A stretch of 64,000 nt of DNA from Mycolicibacterium crocinum. GTDB lineage: Bacteria; Actinomycetota; Actinomycetes; Mycobacteriales; Mycobacteriaceae. The stretch is from the NCBI RefSeq assembly GCF_022370635.2, contig NZ_CP092362.2, positions 3,286,001 to 3,350,000 on the forward strand. Reading direction: 5' to 3'. The translations under genes and the position numbers were made by a program. The notes beneath the pieces are model-generated. The model was not told the DNA's origin. It saw only the letters and a program-made list of their open reading frames with translations, and did no database searches. Positions 19,860-28,810 of this stretch are shown here, in pieces. Each line of letters begins with the position of its first letter. Position 1 is the stretch's first letter.

Positions 19860-20648
19860 CTAACCCGGCGGCTCGGGCGCCGGTGAGTGCAGCCAGCGTT
19901 CATAGATCCCGGCATAGGTGCCATCGTCGAGCGCTCCGGTCAGCCAGGCGTCGGTCTGGCCCAGGAGGGGACTGCCCTTGGGAAGCAGGTAGGCCTTGGC
20001 CTCCGCGGTGAACGGCTGCTCCGGGTGCTGGGCCACCAACTGCGGGTGTAGCGACGACTGATAGATGGCTTCGATGGCGTCGGTGACCATGACGTCGGCG
20101 TTGCCGGCCGCGAGTTGATCGAAGATCGTGGTGTTGTCCGGCCAGATGGTGAGCTGCGCATCGGGGAAGTTCGTGCGGGCGAAGCGCTCGTTGGTGCCGC
20201 CGCTGTTCTCGATCACCCGCACGCCGGGCTGGTTGATCTGTTCGATTGTCGCCAGTCGCCCGGCGTTGGTCGTCGTCACCAGCGGGGTCTTGCCGCCGGC
20301 CAGGTATGGCCTGCTGACCTCGGCGACGCGGCGCCGCTCAGGGGTGTCGGTGATGCCGCCCATCGCAATATCGCACTTTCCGGCTGACGTGAGGTCCGCG
20401 ACGAGCGTCGACCAGGTGGTGGGCACGAACACCGGTTCACGGCCGAGATGTGCGGCCAGGTCGGTGGCCATGTCGATGTCGACTCCGCTGTACCGCCCGG
20501 TCGCCGGGTCGCGGTAGGTCAATGGCCGGTAATCGCCGGTGGTGCAGACCTTCAAGGTGGCCGGCCCACCGGCCGAGGCGATCGACGGGACGGCGGACGC
20601 GGTGATCACCGTAGCGATTGCCACAGCGCCAAATGTCAACGGCCGCAT
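19860..20648 (-). CDS. pheC: Exported cyclohexadienyl dehydratase-like (PheC-type) protein
   Basis: 262 residues with a signal peptide (MRPLTFGAVAIATVITASAV, cut near IASAGG) and a type II periplasmic-binding fold. Many segments match PheC from memory: VCTTGDYRPLTYRDP, IDIDMATDLAAHLG, FVPTTWSTLVADL, DIAMGGITDTPERRR, GVRVIENSGGTNERFAR, DNTTIFDQLAAGNADVMVTDA and EAKAYLLPKGSP. PheC converts prephenate or arogenate to phenylpyruvate or phenylalanine outside the cytoplasm. The gene starts 4 bases after the fatty-acyl-AMP ligase stop, so the two form an operon. A plain amino-acid binding protein is the alternative but fits less well. Confidence 0.85.
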   Translation of the reverse strand: MRPLTFGAVAIATVITASAVPSIASAGGPATLKVCTTGDYRPLTYRDPATGRYSGVDIDMATDLAAHLGREPVFVPTTWSTLVADLTSAGKCDIAMGGITDTPERRRVAEVSRPYLAGGKTPLVTTTNAGRLATIEQINQPGVRVIENSGGTNERFARTNFPDAQLTIWPDNTTIFDQLAAGNADVMVTDAIEAIYQSSLHPQLVAQHPEQPFTAEAKAYLLPKGSPLLGQTDAWLTGALDDGTYAGIYERWLHSPAPEPPG

Positions 20649-20652
20649 GGAT

Positions 20653-22509
20653 TTACCGCCCGGCCATTACGCCGCTGAGGTATTCGGCACGGCAGGCTCG
20701 CCGGGCGAGTTTGCCGCTGGTGGTGCGCGGGATCGCGCCCGCGGGCAGCAGCCGTACGTCGGCGGCCGCGATGCCGTGCCGTTGGCTCACCGCCGACCGG
20801 ATGGCCTCGATCGCGGCCGTCGGATCGCTGCGGCTGGTGCCCGCCGCGCGCTCCGCGATCACCACCAGCTGGTCACCGGTGTCTTGTGTTGTCGCACCGG
20901 CGATCTGGTTGGCCGGCACGCAGAACGCCGCGACGTACCCGCGCCGAACGATGGGCGACGAATCCGCGACGGTCTTCTCGATGTCGTGCGGATACAGCGT
21001 TCGCCCGTCGATCGTCACGATGTCGGCGAGGCGGCCCGTCACATACAGCTCACCCCCGCGATAGAAGCCGAGATCGCCGGTGCGCAGCCAGTTCGCGTCA
21101 TCGGGCACACCCTCGGCGTGGCTGCCGTCGTCGCGCCGGCGGGTCAACCGGGCGCCGAAGATTCGCTGACTCTCCCCGGGCTGGCCCCAGTAACCGCGCC
21201 CGATGTTCTTGCCGTGCAACCAGATTTCACCAATGCGGCTGTCGGGTAGCTCTTCGCCGGTGTCCGGGTCGACCATCACCGCCCACAGCGTGCGGGCCAC
21301 CTGGCCGCACGACACTCCGATCACGGCGTCGGCGTCGTCCGCCGGCGCCTCACTGGCGACCCCACCGGCCAACTTTTCACGGTCTAGCCGAATCACCGTG
21401 GGCACGGCCGTCGGTGCGATGGTCGCGACGAACAGGGTGGCCTCGGCGATGCCATACGAGGGTTTGAATGCCGTCGGCGGCAGACCATGCGGTGCGAACG
21501 CCGCCGAGAACGTGGCGATGGCGTCGGCACTCACCGGTTCGGAACCGATGATCATCACCACATTGCTGAGGTCGATATCGTCACCGGCGTCGGGCAATCC
21601 CCGTTGTGCGGTCCACTCGTAAGCGAAATTCGGTGCGGCGGTGACGACATGGCCTTCGCGGGACCCGTCGGACAGCGCCCGGATCCAGCGCTGCGGCCTG
21701 CGGATGAAGGCGGTCGGCGACAACAGTGTGGAATGCCCGCCGTAGACCGTCGGGAAGCCGATCATCGACAAGCCCATGTCGTGGTAGAGCGGTAACCAGC
21801 TGACGCCGTGCGTGTTTCGGTTGAGCAGATCGATCGACAGGATCATCTGGATCAGGTTGGTGCCGACGGCGCGGTGGGTGATCTCCACGCCGGCCGGCGG
21901 GCGCGTGGAGCCGGAGGTGTACTGCAGATGCGAGACATCGTCGACGTCGATCGGGACGGGGGCGAAGTCGTCGGCTGCCGAATCCGGGATCTCGTCGATT
22001 ATCAGAACCTGCGGCTGCCGAGCCGGCGGCAGCTTCGACAAAAACTCACGCACCCCGTCGGCGGTGGCCGCGGTCGTGAGCACCAGGGTGGGTTCGGAAT
22101 CACCCAGGGCCGTATCGAGACGTTCGGCGTGGCCGGGCAATTCGGGCGCGAACAACGGCACCGCAATGGTGCCTGCCTTGATCGCGGCGAAGAACCCCGC
22201 GACGTAATCCAACCCCTGCGGCGCCAGGATCGCGACCCGGTCTCCGCGCGCGGCGGCGCGCTGAATGTGCGCGCCGATCGCGCGCAGCCGCACGCCGAGC
22301 TGAGCCCACGTCAGCTCGAACACCACCGGCTCCGCCGAACGGCTGTAGTCGAGGTAGCGATACGCGACGGAATCGCCGACGTTGGCGATATTGCGGTCGA
22401 TCAAGGAGATCAGCGTGACACCCGGGGGCAACACGACGTTGCCGTCCGCGTCCAGACAGTCCTCGATGCGAAGCAGGCCATCAGGTGCGTCGACGTGGCC
22501 GCGGTCCAT
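20653..22509 (-). CDS. Fatty-acyl-AMP ligase (FadD/FAAL type)
   Basis: 618 residues, the usual FAAL length. The adenylation P-loop region is QYTSGSTRPPAGVEITHRAV. Further signatures are WLPLYHDMGLSMIGFP, KPSYGIAEATLFV and, near the end, WLRTGDLGFYRGGELYVTGRLADIV with the closing TTSGKLARRACR. FAALs activate a fatty acid as acyl-AMP and hand it to a polyketide synthase or carrier protein. No modular PKS is in the window, so the acceptor is unknown. It is cotranscribed with the PheC-like gene. It diverges from the thioesterase pseudogene, with a GCACT-N6-AGTGC repeat in the 59-base gap. Confidence 0.92.
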   Translation of the reverse strand: MDRGHVDAPDGLLRIEDCLDADGNVVLPPGVTLISLIDRNIANVGDSVAYRYLDYSRSAEPVVFELTWAQLGVRLRAIGAHIQRAAARGDRVAILAPQGLDYVAGFFAAIKAGTIAVPLFAPELPGHAERLDTALGDSEPTLVLTTAATADGVREFLSKLPPARQPQVLIIDEIPDSAADDFAPVPIDVDDVSHLQYTSGSTRPPAGVEITHRAVGTNLIQMILSIDLLNRNTHGVSWLPLYHDMGLSMIGFPTVYGGHSTLLSPTAFIRRPQRWIRALSDGSREGHVVTAAPNFAYEWTAQRGLPDAGDDIDLSNVVMIIGSEPVSADAIATFSAAFAPHGLPPTAFKPSYGIAEATLFVATIAPTAVPTVIRLDREKLAGGVASEAPADDADAVIGVSCGQVARTLWAVMVDPDTGEELPDSRIGEIWLHGKNIGRGYWGQPGESQRIFGARLTRRRDDGSHAEGVPDDANWLRTGDLGFYRGGELYVTGRLADIVTIDGRTLYPHDIEKTVADSSPIVRRGYVAAFCVPANQIAGATTQDTGDQLVVIAERAAGTSRSDPTAAIEAIRSAVSQRHGIAAADVRLLPAGAIPRTTSGKLARRACRAEYLSGVMAGR

Positions 22510-22522
22510 GGACGAAGTCTAT

Positions 22523-22538
22523 GCACTATCGTGAGTGC
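22523..22538. promoter_or_regulatory. GCACT-N6-AGTGC inverted repeat between divergent genes
   Basis: The arms 22523-22527 and 22534-22538 are perfect reverse complements with a 6-base spacer, in the 59-base gap between the fatty-acyl-AMP ligase and the thioesterase. The position suits an operator controlling one or both promoters. The arms are short, so chance occurrence is possible. Confidence 0.35.
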
Positions 22539-22568
22539 GATTTTCGACCACGACAACGCGGGGAGAGC

Positions 22569-23356
22569 ATGCCGAGCTGGATCGCCGACCTGGTCCAACT
22601 CGACCGCAGCGGACACACGTTTCGCGCCTCGGCGTCCTACGGTGCGGGGCCCCGACTGTTCGGCGGACTGATCGCCGCGCAGGCGCTCGCGGCGGCGGGC
22701 GCCACCGTGGAACCGGGACGGCTGCCGCAATCCCTGCACGCCTACTTCATCAAAGGCGGCCGGATCGGCGTCGACGTCGAGTTCACCGTCGAGATCACCC
22801 GTGACGGACGCTCGTTCAACACTCGCCGCGTCACCGCGGTGCAGGACGGCGCCGCGCGATCTTCGAGATGTTGGCGTCGTTCCACCAACCCGAGACGACC
22901 ACCGATTGGCAGCGGCCGCAGGAACCACGAGTCCCCTTGACGGACGCGACGATTCTCACAAGGCTGCCGATCGAGTGGGCCGATCACTTCGACATCCGCA
23001 TCGCGCCCGGCCGGCAGAGCGGCGTCGACTGGCCCACTCAGCCTTTCTGGTTCCGCACCCGCGAGCCGGTCGAGGACGATCCGCTGCTGCGGGCCTGCGC
23101 CCTGACCTTCATTTCTGACCTGGGCATGGTGTCCACGGCCCGGCCGCCGGGACCGGAATTCCCCGGCCCGGGCGGTGCGGCCAGCCTCGACCACGCGCTG
23201 TGGCTGCATCGGCCGAGCGACCCCCACCACTGGCATCTCTACGATGCGGTCGCGGTGACTCACAGCGACGCTCGCGGATTGGCGCGCGGGTCGCTGCAGC
23301 GCGATGACGGTACCCTGATCGCCAGCGTCGTCCAGGAGTCGCTCTGGCGAACCTGA
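22569..23356 (+). pseudogene. Acyl-CoA thioesterase II (TesB-like), frameshifted
   Basis: The two halves of a TesB-type double-hotdog thioesterase are in different frames. The first runs from the ATG at 22569 (FGGLIAAQALAAAGATVEPG, LHAYFIKGG, RSFNTRRVTAVQDGAA). The second resumes in frame 2 with IFEMLASFHQPE and ends at 23356 (ISDLGMVS, then ASLDHALWLHRP). The switch falls at 22853-22858, a CGCGCG tract. Removing one CG restores a continuous protein of about 262 residues. It is therefore a recent frameshift or a sequencing error. Everything else, including the end of the second hotdog, looks intact. Without repair the first frame ends soon after, at 22940. Confidence 0.85.
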
Positions 23357-23475
23357 GCGTCACCTTCTACGTACTTAAAGGCGTAAGAATCCGCAGGCCA
23401 CAGCCAGGCAGTAGCCAGCGGGGAGACAGCCCGAAACAACGGTGTTTAGCCGAGACCGGCTACGGGAACAAACTC

Positions 23476-23507
23476 GCATTCGACCGCGTTGTTGCGACGT
23501 CGAATGC
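23476..23507 (+). promoter_or_regulatory. Stem-loop in the leader of the DUF4193 gene
   Basis: GCATTCGAC (23476-23484) and GTCGAATGC (23499-23507) are exact reverse complements, with an inner CGC/GCG that can extend the stem. It sits 24-55 bases before the ATG at 23531, just 5' of the ribosome binding region. It could be an RNA leader structure or a DNA operator. Confidence 0.5.
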
Positions 23508-23530
23508 GGAAGGAATGAAAGGCACGGACC

Positions 23531-23821
23531 ATGTCGGTTGATTATGACGCTCCCCGCCGTACCCAGGCCGAGCCTGAGGAAGAGTCGCTCGAAGATCTGG
23601 CGGGACGGCGTAAGGACACGGCTACGGCCGTGATTGATGTTGACGAGGCCGAGGCCGCCGATTCTTTCGAATTGCCCGGCGCCGACCTGTCCGACGAAGA
23701 ACTCACGGTGCGGGTGATCCCCAAGCAGGCGGACGAGTTCACGTGCACCAGCTGCTTTCTGGTGCATCACCGCAGCCGGCTGGCCGACGCGACCAGCATG
23801 GTCTGCACCGACTGCGCCTGA
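23531..23821 (+). CDS. DUF4193 zinc-ribbon protein
   Basis: 96 residues, the usual length for this actinobacterial family. An acidic, probably disordered N-terminal half (EPEEESLEDLAGRRKD, then DEAEAADSFELPG) precedes a C-terminal zinc ribbon with C72-x2-C75 and C92-x2-C95 around FLVHHRSRLAD. Members are cytosolic and highly conserved but of unknown role, and the ribbon suggests protein or nucleic-acid contact. The ribosome site is AAAGG, and a stem-loop lies in the leader. Confidence 0.9.
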   Translation: MSVDYDAPRRTQAEPEEESLEDLAGRRKDTATAVIDVDEAEAADSFELPGADLSDEELTVRVIPKQADEFTCTSCFLVHHRSRLADATSMVCTDCA

Positions 23822-23850
23822 GGCCGGCCTGAGTCGGCCACAATGGTCGG

Positions 23851-24759
23851 ATGCCGAGTGCGGCTAGCCGACTGGTACCGCTGATACTGCGCGCCACCGG
23901 ACGGGGGAAGCCCCTGTCCGACGCTGTCGCCGCGCGTCAGCGAGTCGCCGAGCGAGCGTTGCGGCCCCTGCCTTTCGGGCCGTCACGGCTACGCGACGAT
24001 GTCGAGATCAGGGCCGAACACGACGGGTGGCCGATCTACACGGTGTCACCCGCAGGCGGGCGCGCCCGCCATCGGGCGGTGTATGTGCACGGTGGCGGGT
24101 GGGTCAATGAGATCGAGCCGGCGCACTGGCGGCTGATCGCCCAGCTGGCCGCCGAGACGCAGACGGCGGTGCGGGTCCCGATCTACCCCCTCATCCCTTG
24201 GGGTACCGCAGGTGAGGTGGTGCCGCGGGTCGCCAAGCTCGTCACTGCCGAGATTGCACTGGTGGGGTCGCGGCGGACCTTCCTGCTCGGCGATTCGGCC
24301 GGCGGCCAGATCGCATTATCGTCGACAATCTGGCTGCGCGACAATGGGTTTGAGCAACCGGACCGGATATTCCTGATCGCGCCGATGCTGGACGCCGCGA
24401 TGACCAATCCCGAGATCGCGATGGTGGAACCGCGGGATCCGTGGCTGGCCCGTCCCGGTATCGCCGAGTACGTGCGCTACTGGCGCGGTGGACTGAGCAT
24501 CGACGACCCCTTGGTCAGCCCGTTGTCGGCGGAACTGACGGGATTGACGGCGCTGACGCTCTTCACCGGAACCCGCGACATCCTCAACCCGGACGCGCAC
24601 CTGTTGGCCCGCAGGGCAACGGCGGCCGGGGTCGATGTCGATTTCGTCGAGGGCGAGGGCATGGTGCACGTCTATCCCCTGCTACCGATACCCGAAGGGC
24701 GTGCCGCGCGCCGACGAATCGTCGACGCCATCAACGGCACGCCCCCGAGGGTCGTTTAG
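23851..24759 (+). CDS. HSL-type alpha/beta-hydrolase (esterase/lipase)
   Basis: 302 residues. Hormone-sensitive-lipase family features: oxyanion motif HGGGW (80-84), nucleophile S149 in GDSAGG, acid D243 (TGTRDIL) and H273 (GMVHVYP). It should hydrolyse short or medium acyl esters and is related to the mycobacterial Lip proteins. No signal peptide is seen, so it is probably cytoplasmic. CACAAT 6 bases before the ATG suggests a leaderless transcript. The stop overlaps the RipD-like stop on the other strand (TTAG). Confidence 0.92.
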   Translation: MPSAASRLVPLILRATGRGKPLSDAVAARQRVAERALRPLPFGPSRLRDDVEIRAEHDGWPIYTVSPAGGRARHRAVYVHGGGWVNEIEPAHWRLIAQLAAETQTAVRVPIYPLIPWGTAGEVVPRVAKLVTAEIALVGSRRTFLLGDSAGGQIALSSTIWLRDNGFEQPDRIFLIAPMLDAAMTNPEIAMVEPRDPWLARPGIAEYVRYWRGGLSIDDPLVSPLSAELTGLTALTLFTGTRDILNPDAHLLARRATAAGVDVDFVEGEGMVHVYPLLPIPEGRAARRRIVDAINGTPPRVV

Positions 24760-25247
24760 GCGATGACGCGAACCAGGTAGGGCGCCATGTCTTTGGCGCG
24801 AACCGCGGACACCGCGACGACGGTGTCGGTGACCTCGAGCATCTGGTTATTGCCCAAGAACATCGCGACGCTCTGCGTGCCGTCGGGTCCGTAGAAGATC
24901 AGGTCACCCGGCAGCGCCTGGTCGGCGGTGACGTGCTGGCCCACTTTGTACATGTCGGCCGACGACCGGGGCAGCTTGGCTCCGACGCCGGCGTAGATGT
25001 ACTGGATCAAGCCCGAGGCGTCGAAGCCGACGACGGCCGCACTCGGTCCTTTGCCCAGGGTGGGTCCGTTGATGTCACCGCCGGCCCACGCGTAGGGCAC
25101 GCCGCGCTGGGCGAGTCCGCGCTGGATCACCAATTGGACGTACTGATCCCGACCCACCGGTGCGGCAGTTGCCGTCGGGGCGAGCAGGCCGGGGATTGCG
25201 AGCAGCATCATCAGGCTGATCGCCAGGGCATACAAGCGCTTGTTCAT
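24756..25247 (-). CDS. ripD: RipD-like NlpC/P60 protein with degenerate active site
   Basis: 163 residues from MNKRLYALAISLMMLLAIPG at 25247, with GAAGGTGG upstream. It has a signal peptide and then one NlpC/P60 domain. The catalytic Cys of the family is replaced by A77 (GFDASGL), the His position holds S126 (TQSVAMF), and E138 occupies the third polar position. This is the same type of degeneration known for RipD (Rv1566c), which binds peptidoglycan without cleaving it. Length and architecture fit, although the extended C-terminal tail of some RipD proteins is missing. Expected in the cell wall as a structural or regulatory peptidoglycan binder. Confidence 0.85.
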   Translation of the reverse strand: MNKRLYALAISLMMLLAIPGLLAPTATAAPVGRDQYVQLVIQRGLAQRGVPYAWAGGDINGPTLGKGPSAAVVGFDASGLIQYIYAGVGAKLPRSSADMYKVGQHVTADQALPGDLIFYGPDGTQSVAMFLGNNQMLEVTDTVVAVSAVRAKDMAPYLVRVIA

Positions 25248-25479
25248 CGTTTCCACCTTCCGGGGCGCCTCTGAGCAAAGCTCCGTCCTCTTCACAGAGG
25301 TCACTTCTGTCACTTTCTACCGCAAATAGAAGACAGCTGCTTGCTGTGGTTAGCGCCCGAACTGGGCTTTTAGCCGAACCGTGACGCAACGGTGGCCAAA
25401 GCGGTGTGCATCCTTGCCCGTTTGGTTGCGATCGCCGACGCGCCGTCAGCAACCGTGCAGAGGCCGCAGGGAGGCTTGC

Positions 25480-26259
25480 TCAGCGGCGCCGGTCGCGCAC
25501 CCGGTACGTCGACGGCCACGACTTGCGGGAGTCGTCTCCGGTCAGCGTCATGCCCATTCCGCCGACCTTGACGTCGTAGGCCTCCTTGCCCGCACCGACT
25601 TCGCGGTTGGCGTGCTCCTGGGCCAGGTAGTACAGCTCGTCGATCGCGGCTTCGCTGTAGGCGACGAAGGATGTCTCACGCACCACGTCGTCGGACAGGA
25701 CCATCTTGTCGGGCAGGATCCGCGAGGCGAGCGCGGCCAGACCCAACAGCGCGAACGGAATCACCCAGTAGCACAGGAACGACAGCGGGGTCGCGGTGTC
25801 GAGAATCGTTGCGTCGCCCTGCACGATCGGCGGGATCGCCGAGGACACCGTCATACCGGCGAAGGCGGCGATCCAGATCCAGGTCAGCAGCGATGTGATC
25901 CGTATGAACAGCTCGCTGTTGATGATCTCGTCGGAGCGGCCGGCCGCGGCGAACTCGCGCACGAACGGCTTGCCCATGAGAGCGCCGACGAGGGCGATGA
26001 GCAGGATGCCCGCGTTGCTCAGTGGCTGCATCCACCGCTCCATGAACGACTCGCTCGCCACAAAGGTCAGCACGGTGAGCACGAAGAAGATTGCGACAGC
26101 ACCGATTTCGAAGGTGAGGCTGGCAGCCTTGCGAGTGCGGCTCATCACCAGGCCGATGACCGCAATACCGAGCGCGACAAGCACGGCCGTCTTGAACGGC
26201 ACGTTGCCGACGAGTACCCAATAGACGATCCACGGCGCGAAGCCAACGAGAATGCCCAC
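25480..26259 (-). CDS. Six-helix integral membrane protein, unknown function
   Basis: 259 residues. About six membrane helices occupy residues 1-195 (the first is MGILVGFAPWIVYWVLVG). A polar cytoplasmic tail of about 65 residues follows (SDDVVRETSFVAYSEAAIDELYYLAQEHANRE) and ends in a basic cluster. I do not recognise the family or any transport motif. The 232-base gap to the RipD-like gene's start holds no evident gene. Its own start is 83 bases from the divergent FNT channel gene. Confidence 0.75.
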   Translation of the reverse strand: MGILVGFAPWIVYWVLVGNVPFKTAVLVALGIAVIGLVMSRTRKAASLTFEIGAVAIFFVLTVLTFVASESFMERWMQPLSNAGILLIALVGALMGKPFVREFAAAGRSDEIINSELFIRITSLLTWIWIAAFAGMTVSSAIPPIVQGDATILDTATPLSFLCYWVIPFALLGLAALASRILPDKMVLSDDVVRETSFVAYSEAAIDELYYLAQEHANREVGAGKEAYDVKVGGMGMTLTGDDSRKSWPSTYRVRDRRR

Positions 26260-26342
26260 GGTGGGCCAGTCTATGGGCGAGCGTTGAGCAAGTGCTCAGC
26301 GGCTTGCCGTGTTGGGCGCGTAGTGGGTGGGTACACCGAATC

Positions 26343-27170
26343 GTGAGTACAACGAGCCAGCGCCAACTGGGCGAGTCCGACAGTCCGATCGAGGACGAAC
26401 TCGAAGCCGCCTTCAACCGGATGGTGGACGAGGGCAGCCAGCGTCTGCATCGCAGCTGGCGTGAAGTGTTGGTGACCGGGTTCTTCGGAGGCACTGAGGT
26501 CGCGATCGGCGTGCTCGCGTATCTGTCCGTCCTGCACGAGACGCACAACCAGCTACTGGCCGGGCTGGCGTTCTCCATCGGATTCCTGGCCCTGCTCCTC
26601 GGTCGCAGCGAGCTGTTCACCGAAGGCTTCCTGGTTCCCGTGACGACGGTGGCCGCCAAGCGGGCCAGCGTGGCTCAGCTCGCGAAACTATGGAGCGGCA
26701 CACTGGTGGCCAACCTTGTCGGCGGCTGGATGATCATGGCGCTCATCATCGCGGCGTTCCCCAAGCTCAAGGCGCAAACCATTGAATCCGCGGAGCATTT
26801 CGTAAGTGCGCCGCTCTCGGTGCAGACGCTGGCGCTCGCGGTGCTGGGCGGCATGGCGATCACATTGATGACGCGTATGCAGCACGGTACCGACTCGGTG
26901 CCCGGCAAGATCGCCGCCGCCGTAGCCGGGGCCTTCGTGCTGGCCGGACTCCAGCTGTTCCATTCGATCCTGGACTCGCTGTTGATCTTTGGCGCCCTGT
27001 CCACCGGCGAAGCACCGTTCGGTTATCTCGATTGGCTCGGGTGGTTCTGGTACACCCTGGTCGGCAACATCGTCGGCGGGCTGGTGCTGGTGACCTTGCT
27101 GCGGCTGTTGCGCAGCAAGGAGCGCTTGAAGGACGAGCGCCGCGATGCCGAGGACCCGGCGACGACGTGA
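26343..27170 (+). CDS. FNT-family (formate/nitrite-type) channel
   Basis: 275 residues from the GTG at 26343. A cytoplasmic Glu-rich head leads into six helices with the FNT duplication. LLAGLAFSIGFLALLLGRSELFTEGFLVPV covers the second-helix/loop region and IFGALSTGEAPFGYLDWLGW a later loop. It resembles the YfdC-type branch rather than FocA or NirC. It likely moves small monovalent anions such as formate, nitrite or acetate. A charged C-terminal tail (LRSKERLKDERRDAEDP) is cytoplasmic. The start is uncertain because no good ribosome site is visible. Confidence 0.85.
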   Translation: MSTTSQRQLGESDSPIEDELEAAFNRMVDEGSQRLHRSWREVLVTGFFGGTEVAIGVLAYLSVLHETHNQLLAGLAFSIGFLALLLGRSELFTEGFLVPVTTVAAKRASVAQLAKLWSGTLVANLVGGWMIMALIIAAFPKLKAQTIESAEHFVSAPLSVQTLALAVLGGMAITLMTRMQHGTDSVPGKIAAAVAGAFVLAGLQLFHSILDSLLIFGALSTGEAPFGYLDWLGWFWYTLVGNIVGGLVLVTLLRLLRSKERLKDERRDAEDPATT

Positions 27171-27243
27171 TGTCGCCGAAACTGCAGATGTTGTACACGT
27201 CTCCCGAGTATGTGCGCGAACAAGTGCAGTCTCGGCGCCGAAT

Positions 27244-28809
27244 TCACGCACTCAGGATCAGCATCGCCACATGCAACGACGTCCGGGACTCCGCATCGTC
27301 GAGCTCGAGGCCGACGATGCGCTCGAGTGCGTCCAGCCGGGCGTAGAGCGTAGGCCGGGACATGTGCAGTGTCCTGGCCAATTCGGCCTTGTTGCCGCCG
27401 GCCTCGAGGAAATGCCGCAGGAGATCGAACGCCTCGTCGCCGTGCTTGGCGCGATGTGCCAGCAGTCCGGCCAGTTCCGTCTCGGCGAATGCCTGGACCC
27501 GCGGATCGGTCCGGATGAGCGACAGCAACCCTCGTAGACGGACGTCCGATACCCGGTGAAATGGCTTGTCCTGCAGGGGCATCGCAATAGCCACCTCGGC
27601 GACGTGGGCAGCCTCGCGCAGCCCGCCCACCGCGTCGACCAGACGGCTGGACTCCGGCCCGACCCCGATCGCGCATCCACTCACCCCGTCGAGGCGAATG
27701 ACCGCCTGGCGAATCGCGGTGCACACCTGCTCGAGGGTGCTGGTGCGCTGCGGCGCCAGCACGATGTCGATCTGCCCGTCGTCGCGGGTGGCCGCCAGAC
27801 CGGTATGACCGGCGGACCGCACGGCGTGCATGATCGCGTCCAGCGTGCGCACCCGACGCTGAGCGATCACGACCTGATCGGCGCCCGAGCTCTCCCGTAG
27901 CCGCACCGTCATCGGCACATAGGTCAGCGCGGGGCGCAGACCGAGGGCATGGGCGCGGGCCGTGGCCTCGGCCTCGTCGGTGATCCGGCCGCGACGCAGC
28001 TCGTCGACGAGTCCGCTCTGGGCCCGCAGTTCCAGCGAGCTGCGGTTCTGCTCGACCATCCGATTCAAGGCCAGCGCCTGGGCCGCACGCTCCAACGTCA
28101 TCACCGCGCGTTGATCGGCCGCGACCCGCGGCGCGATCAGCCGGCCCCACTCCTCCCGGTGCGGCCCCACCGCGCAAGCCGTCCACGTATCGCTGCCCGC
28201 CAACCGCGACCGCCGCTCCCAGTCGGTTAGCAGCTCCGCCGCCGCGATGCCCCGCCCGTCGAACGCCAGCACCTGCCGGTTGAGATCCTCCAGCACCACC
28301 GGGGTATCGAGCATTTCCGCTGCCGCACAGATGATCTGGTCGACCGAGGCGCGGCGCATGCTCAATGCGGTGAACGCCTCGTGCACCCGCTGGGCGTACG
28401 CGACTTCGGCGTACTGGTCGGCAACGATCCGGCGATGCACCTCTTCGGTGACGTCGATGAAGCGCACCGGCCGGTGCAACACGATCACCGGCAGCGACAG
28501 CGCCTCGCCGACGGCGCGCACCGACTCCGGAAGTCGGTCGATATGCAGGCCGAGCTCGATCACCACGCCGACCGCGCCGGCCTGGGCCAGCCCCGGCAGA
28601 TACGCGTCCCGCCGAGCCGGGTCGGCCAGCGCCTGACCGGTGGTCAGCACCAGTTCGCCGCCGGTCAGCAGGCCCGACAGGTCGGCGAGATCGCTGACAT
28701 GCACCCAGCGCACCGGGTGGTCCATCGGTCCGGTGCACACCACCTCCGGCTCGCCCCGTTGCACCGACGGCAGCTCGAGAATGTCGGAGAGCGTCAGCTG
28801 CATTGACAT
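27244..28809 (-). CDS. PucR-family transcriptional regulator
   Basis: 521 residues from MSMQLTLSDILELPSVQRGE at 28809, with GGAGGT 10 bases upstream. Residues 1-125 are the PucR N-domain. A central GGDEF-like/PAS-like part follows. The C-terminus holds the PucR helix-turn-helix (FLEAGGNKAELARTLHMSRPTLYARLDALERIVG). It diverges from the mmsA-aminotransferase operon, which it most likely controls in response to a pathway intermediate. A GTGTAA-N18-TTACAC inverted repeat overlaps its own ribosome site and could be its operator. Confidence 0.92.
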   Translation of the reverse strand: MSMQLTLSDILELPSVQRGEPEVVCTGPMDHPVRWVHVSDLADLSGLLTGGELVLTTGQALADPARRDAYLPGLAQAGAVGVVIELGLHIDRLPESVRAVGEALSLPVIVLHRPVRFIDVTEEVHRRIVADQYAEVAYAQRVHEAFTALSMRRASVDQIICAAAEMLDTPVVLEDLNRQVLAFDGRGIAAAELLTDWERRSRLAGSDTWTACAVGPHREEWGRLIAPRVAADQRAVMTLERAAQALALNRMVEQNRSSLELRAQSGLVDELRRGRITDEAEATARAHALGLRPALTYVPMTVRLRESSGADQVVIAQRRVRTLDAIMHAVRSAGHTGLAATRDDGQIDIVLAPQRTSTLEQVCTAIRQAVIRLDGVSGCAIGVGPESSRLVDAVGGLREAAHVAEVAIAMPLQDKPFHRVSDVRLRGLLSLIRTDPRVQAFAETELAGLLAHRAKHGDEAFDLLRHFLEAGGNKAELARTLHMSRPTLYARLDALERIVGLELDDAESRTSLHVAMLILSA

Positions 28810-28810
28810 A

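Noticed and set aside
27023-28738. 571-codon minus-strand frame overlapping the PucR gene
   Set aside because: Very Arg/Gly-rich alternative frame; the PucR frame has the domains and the ribosome site.
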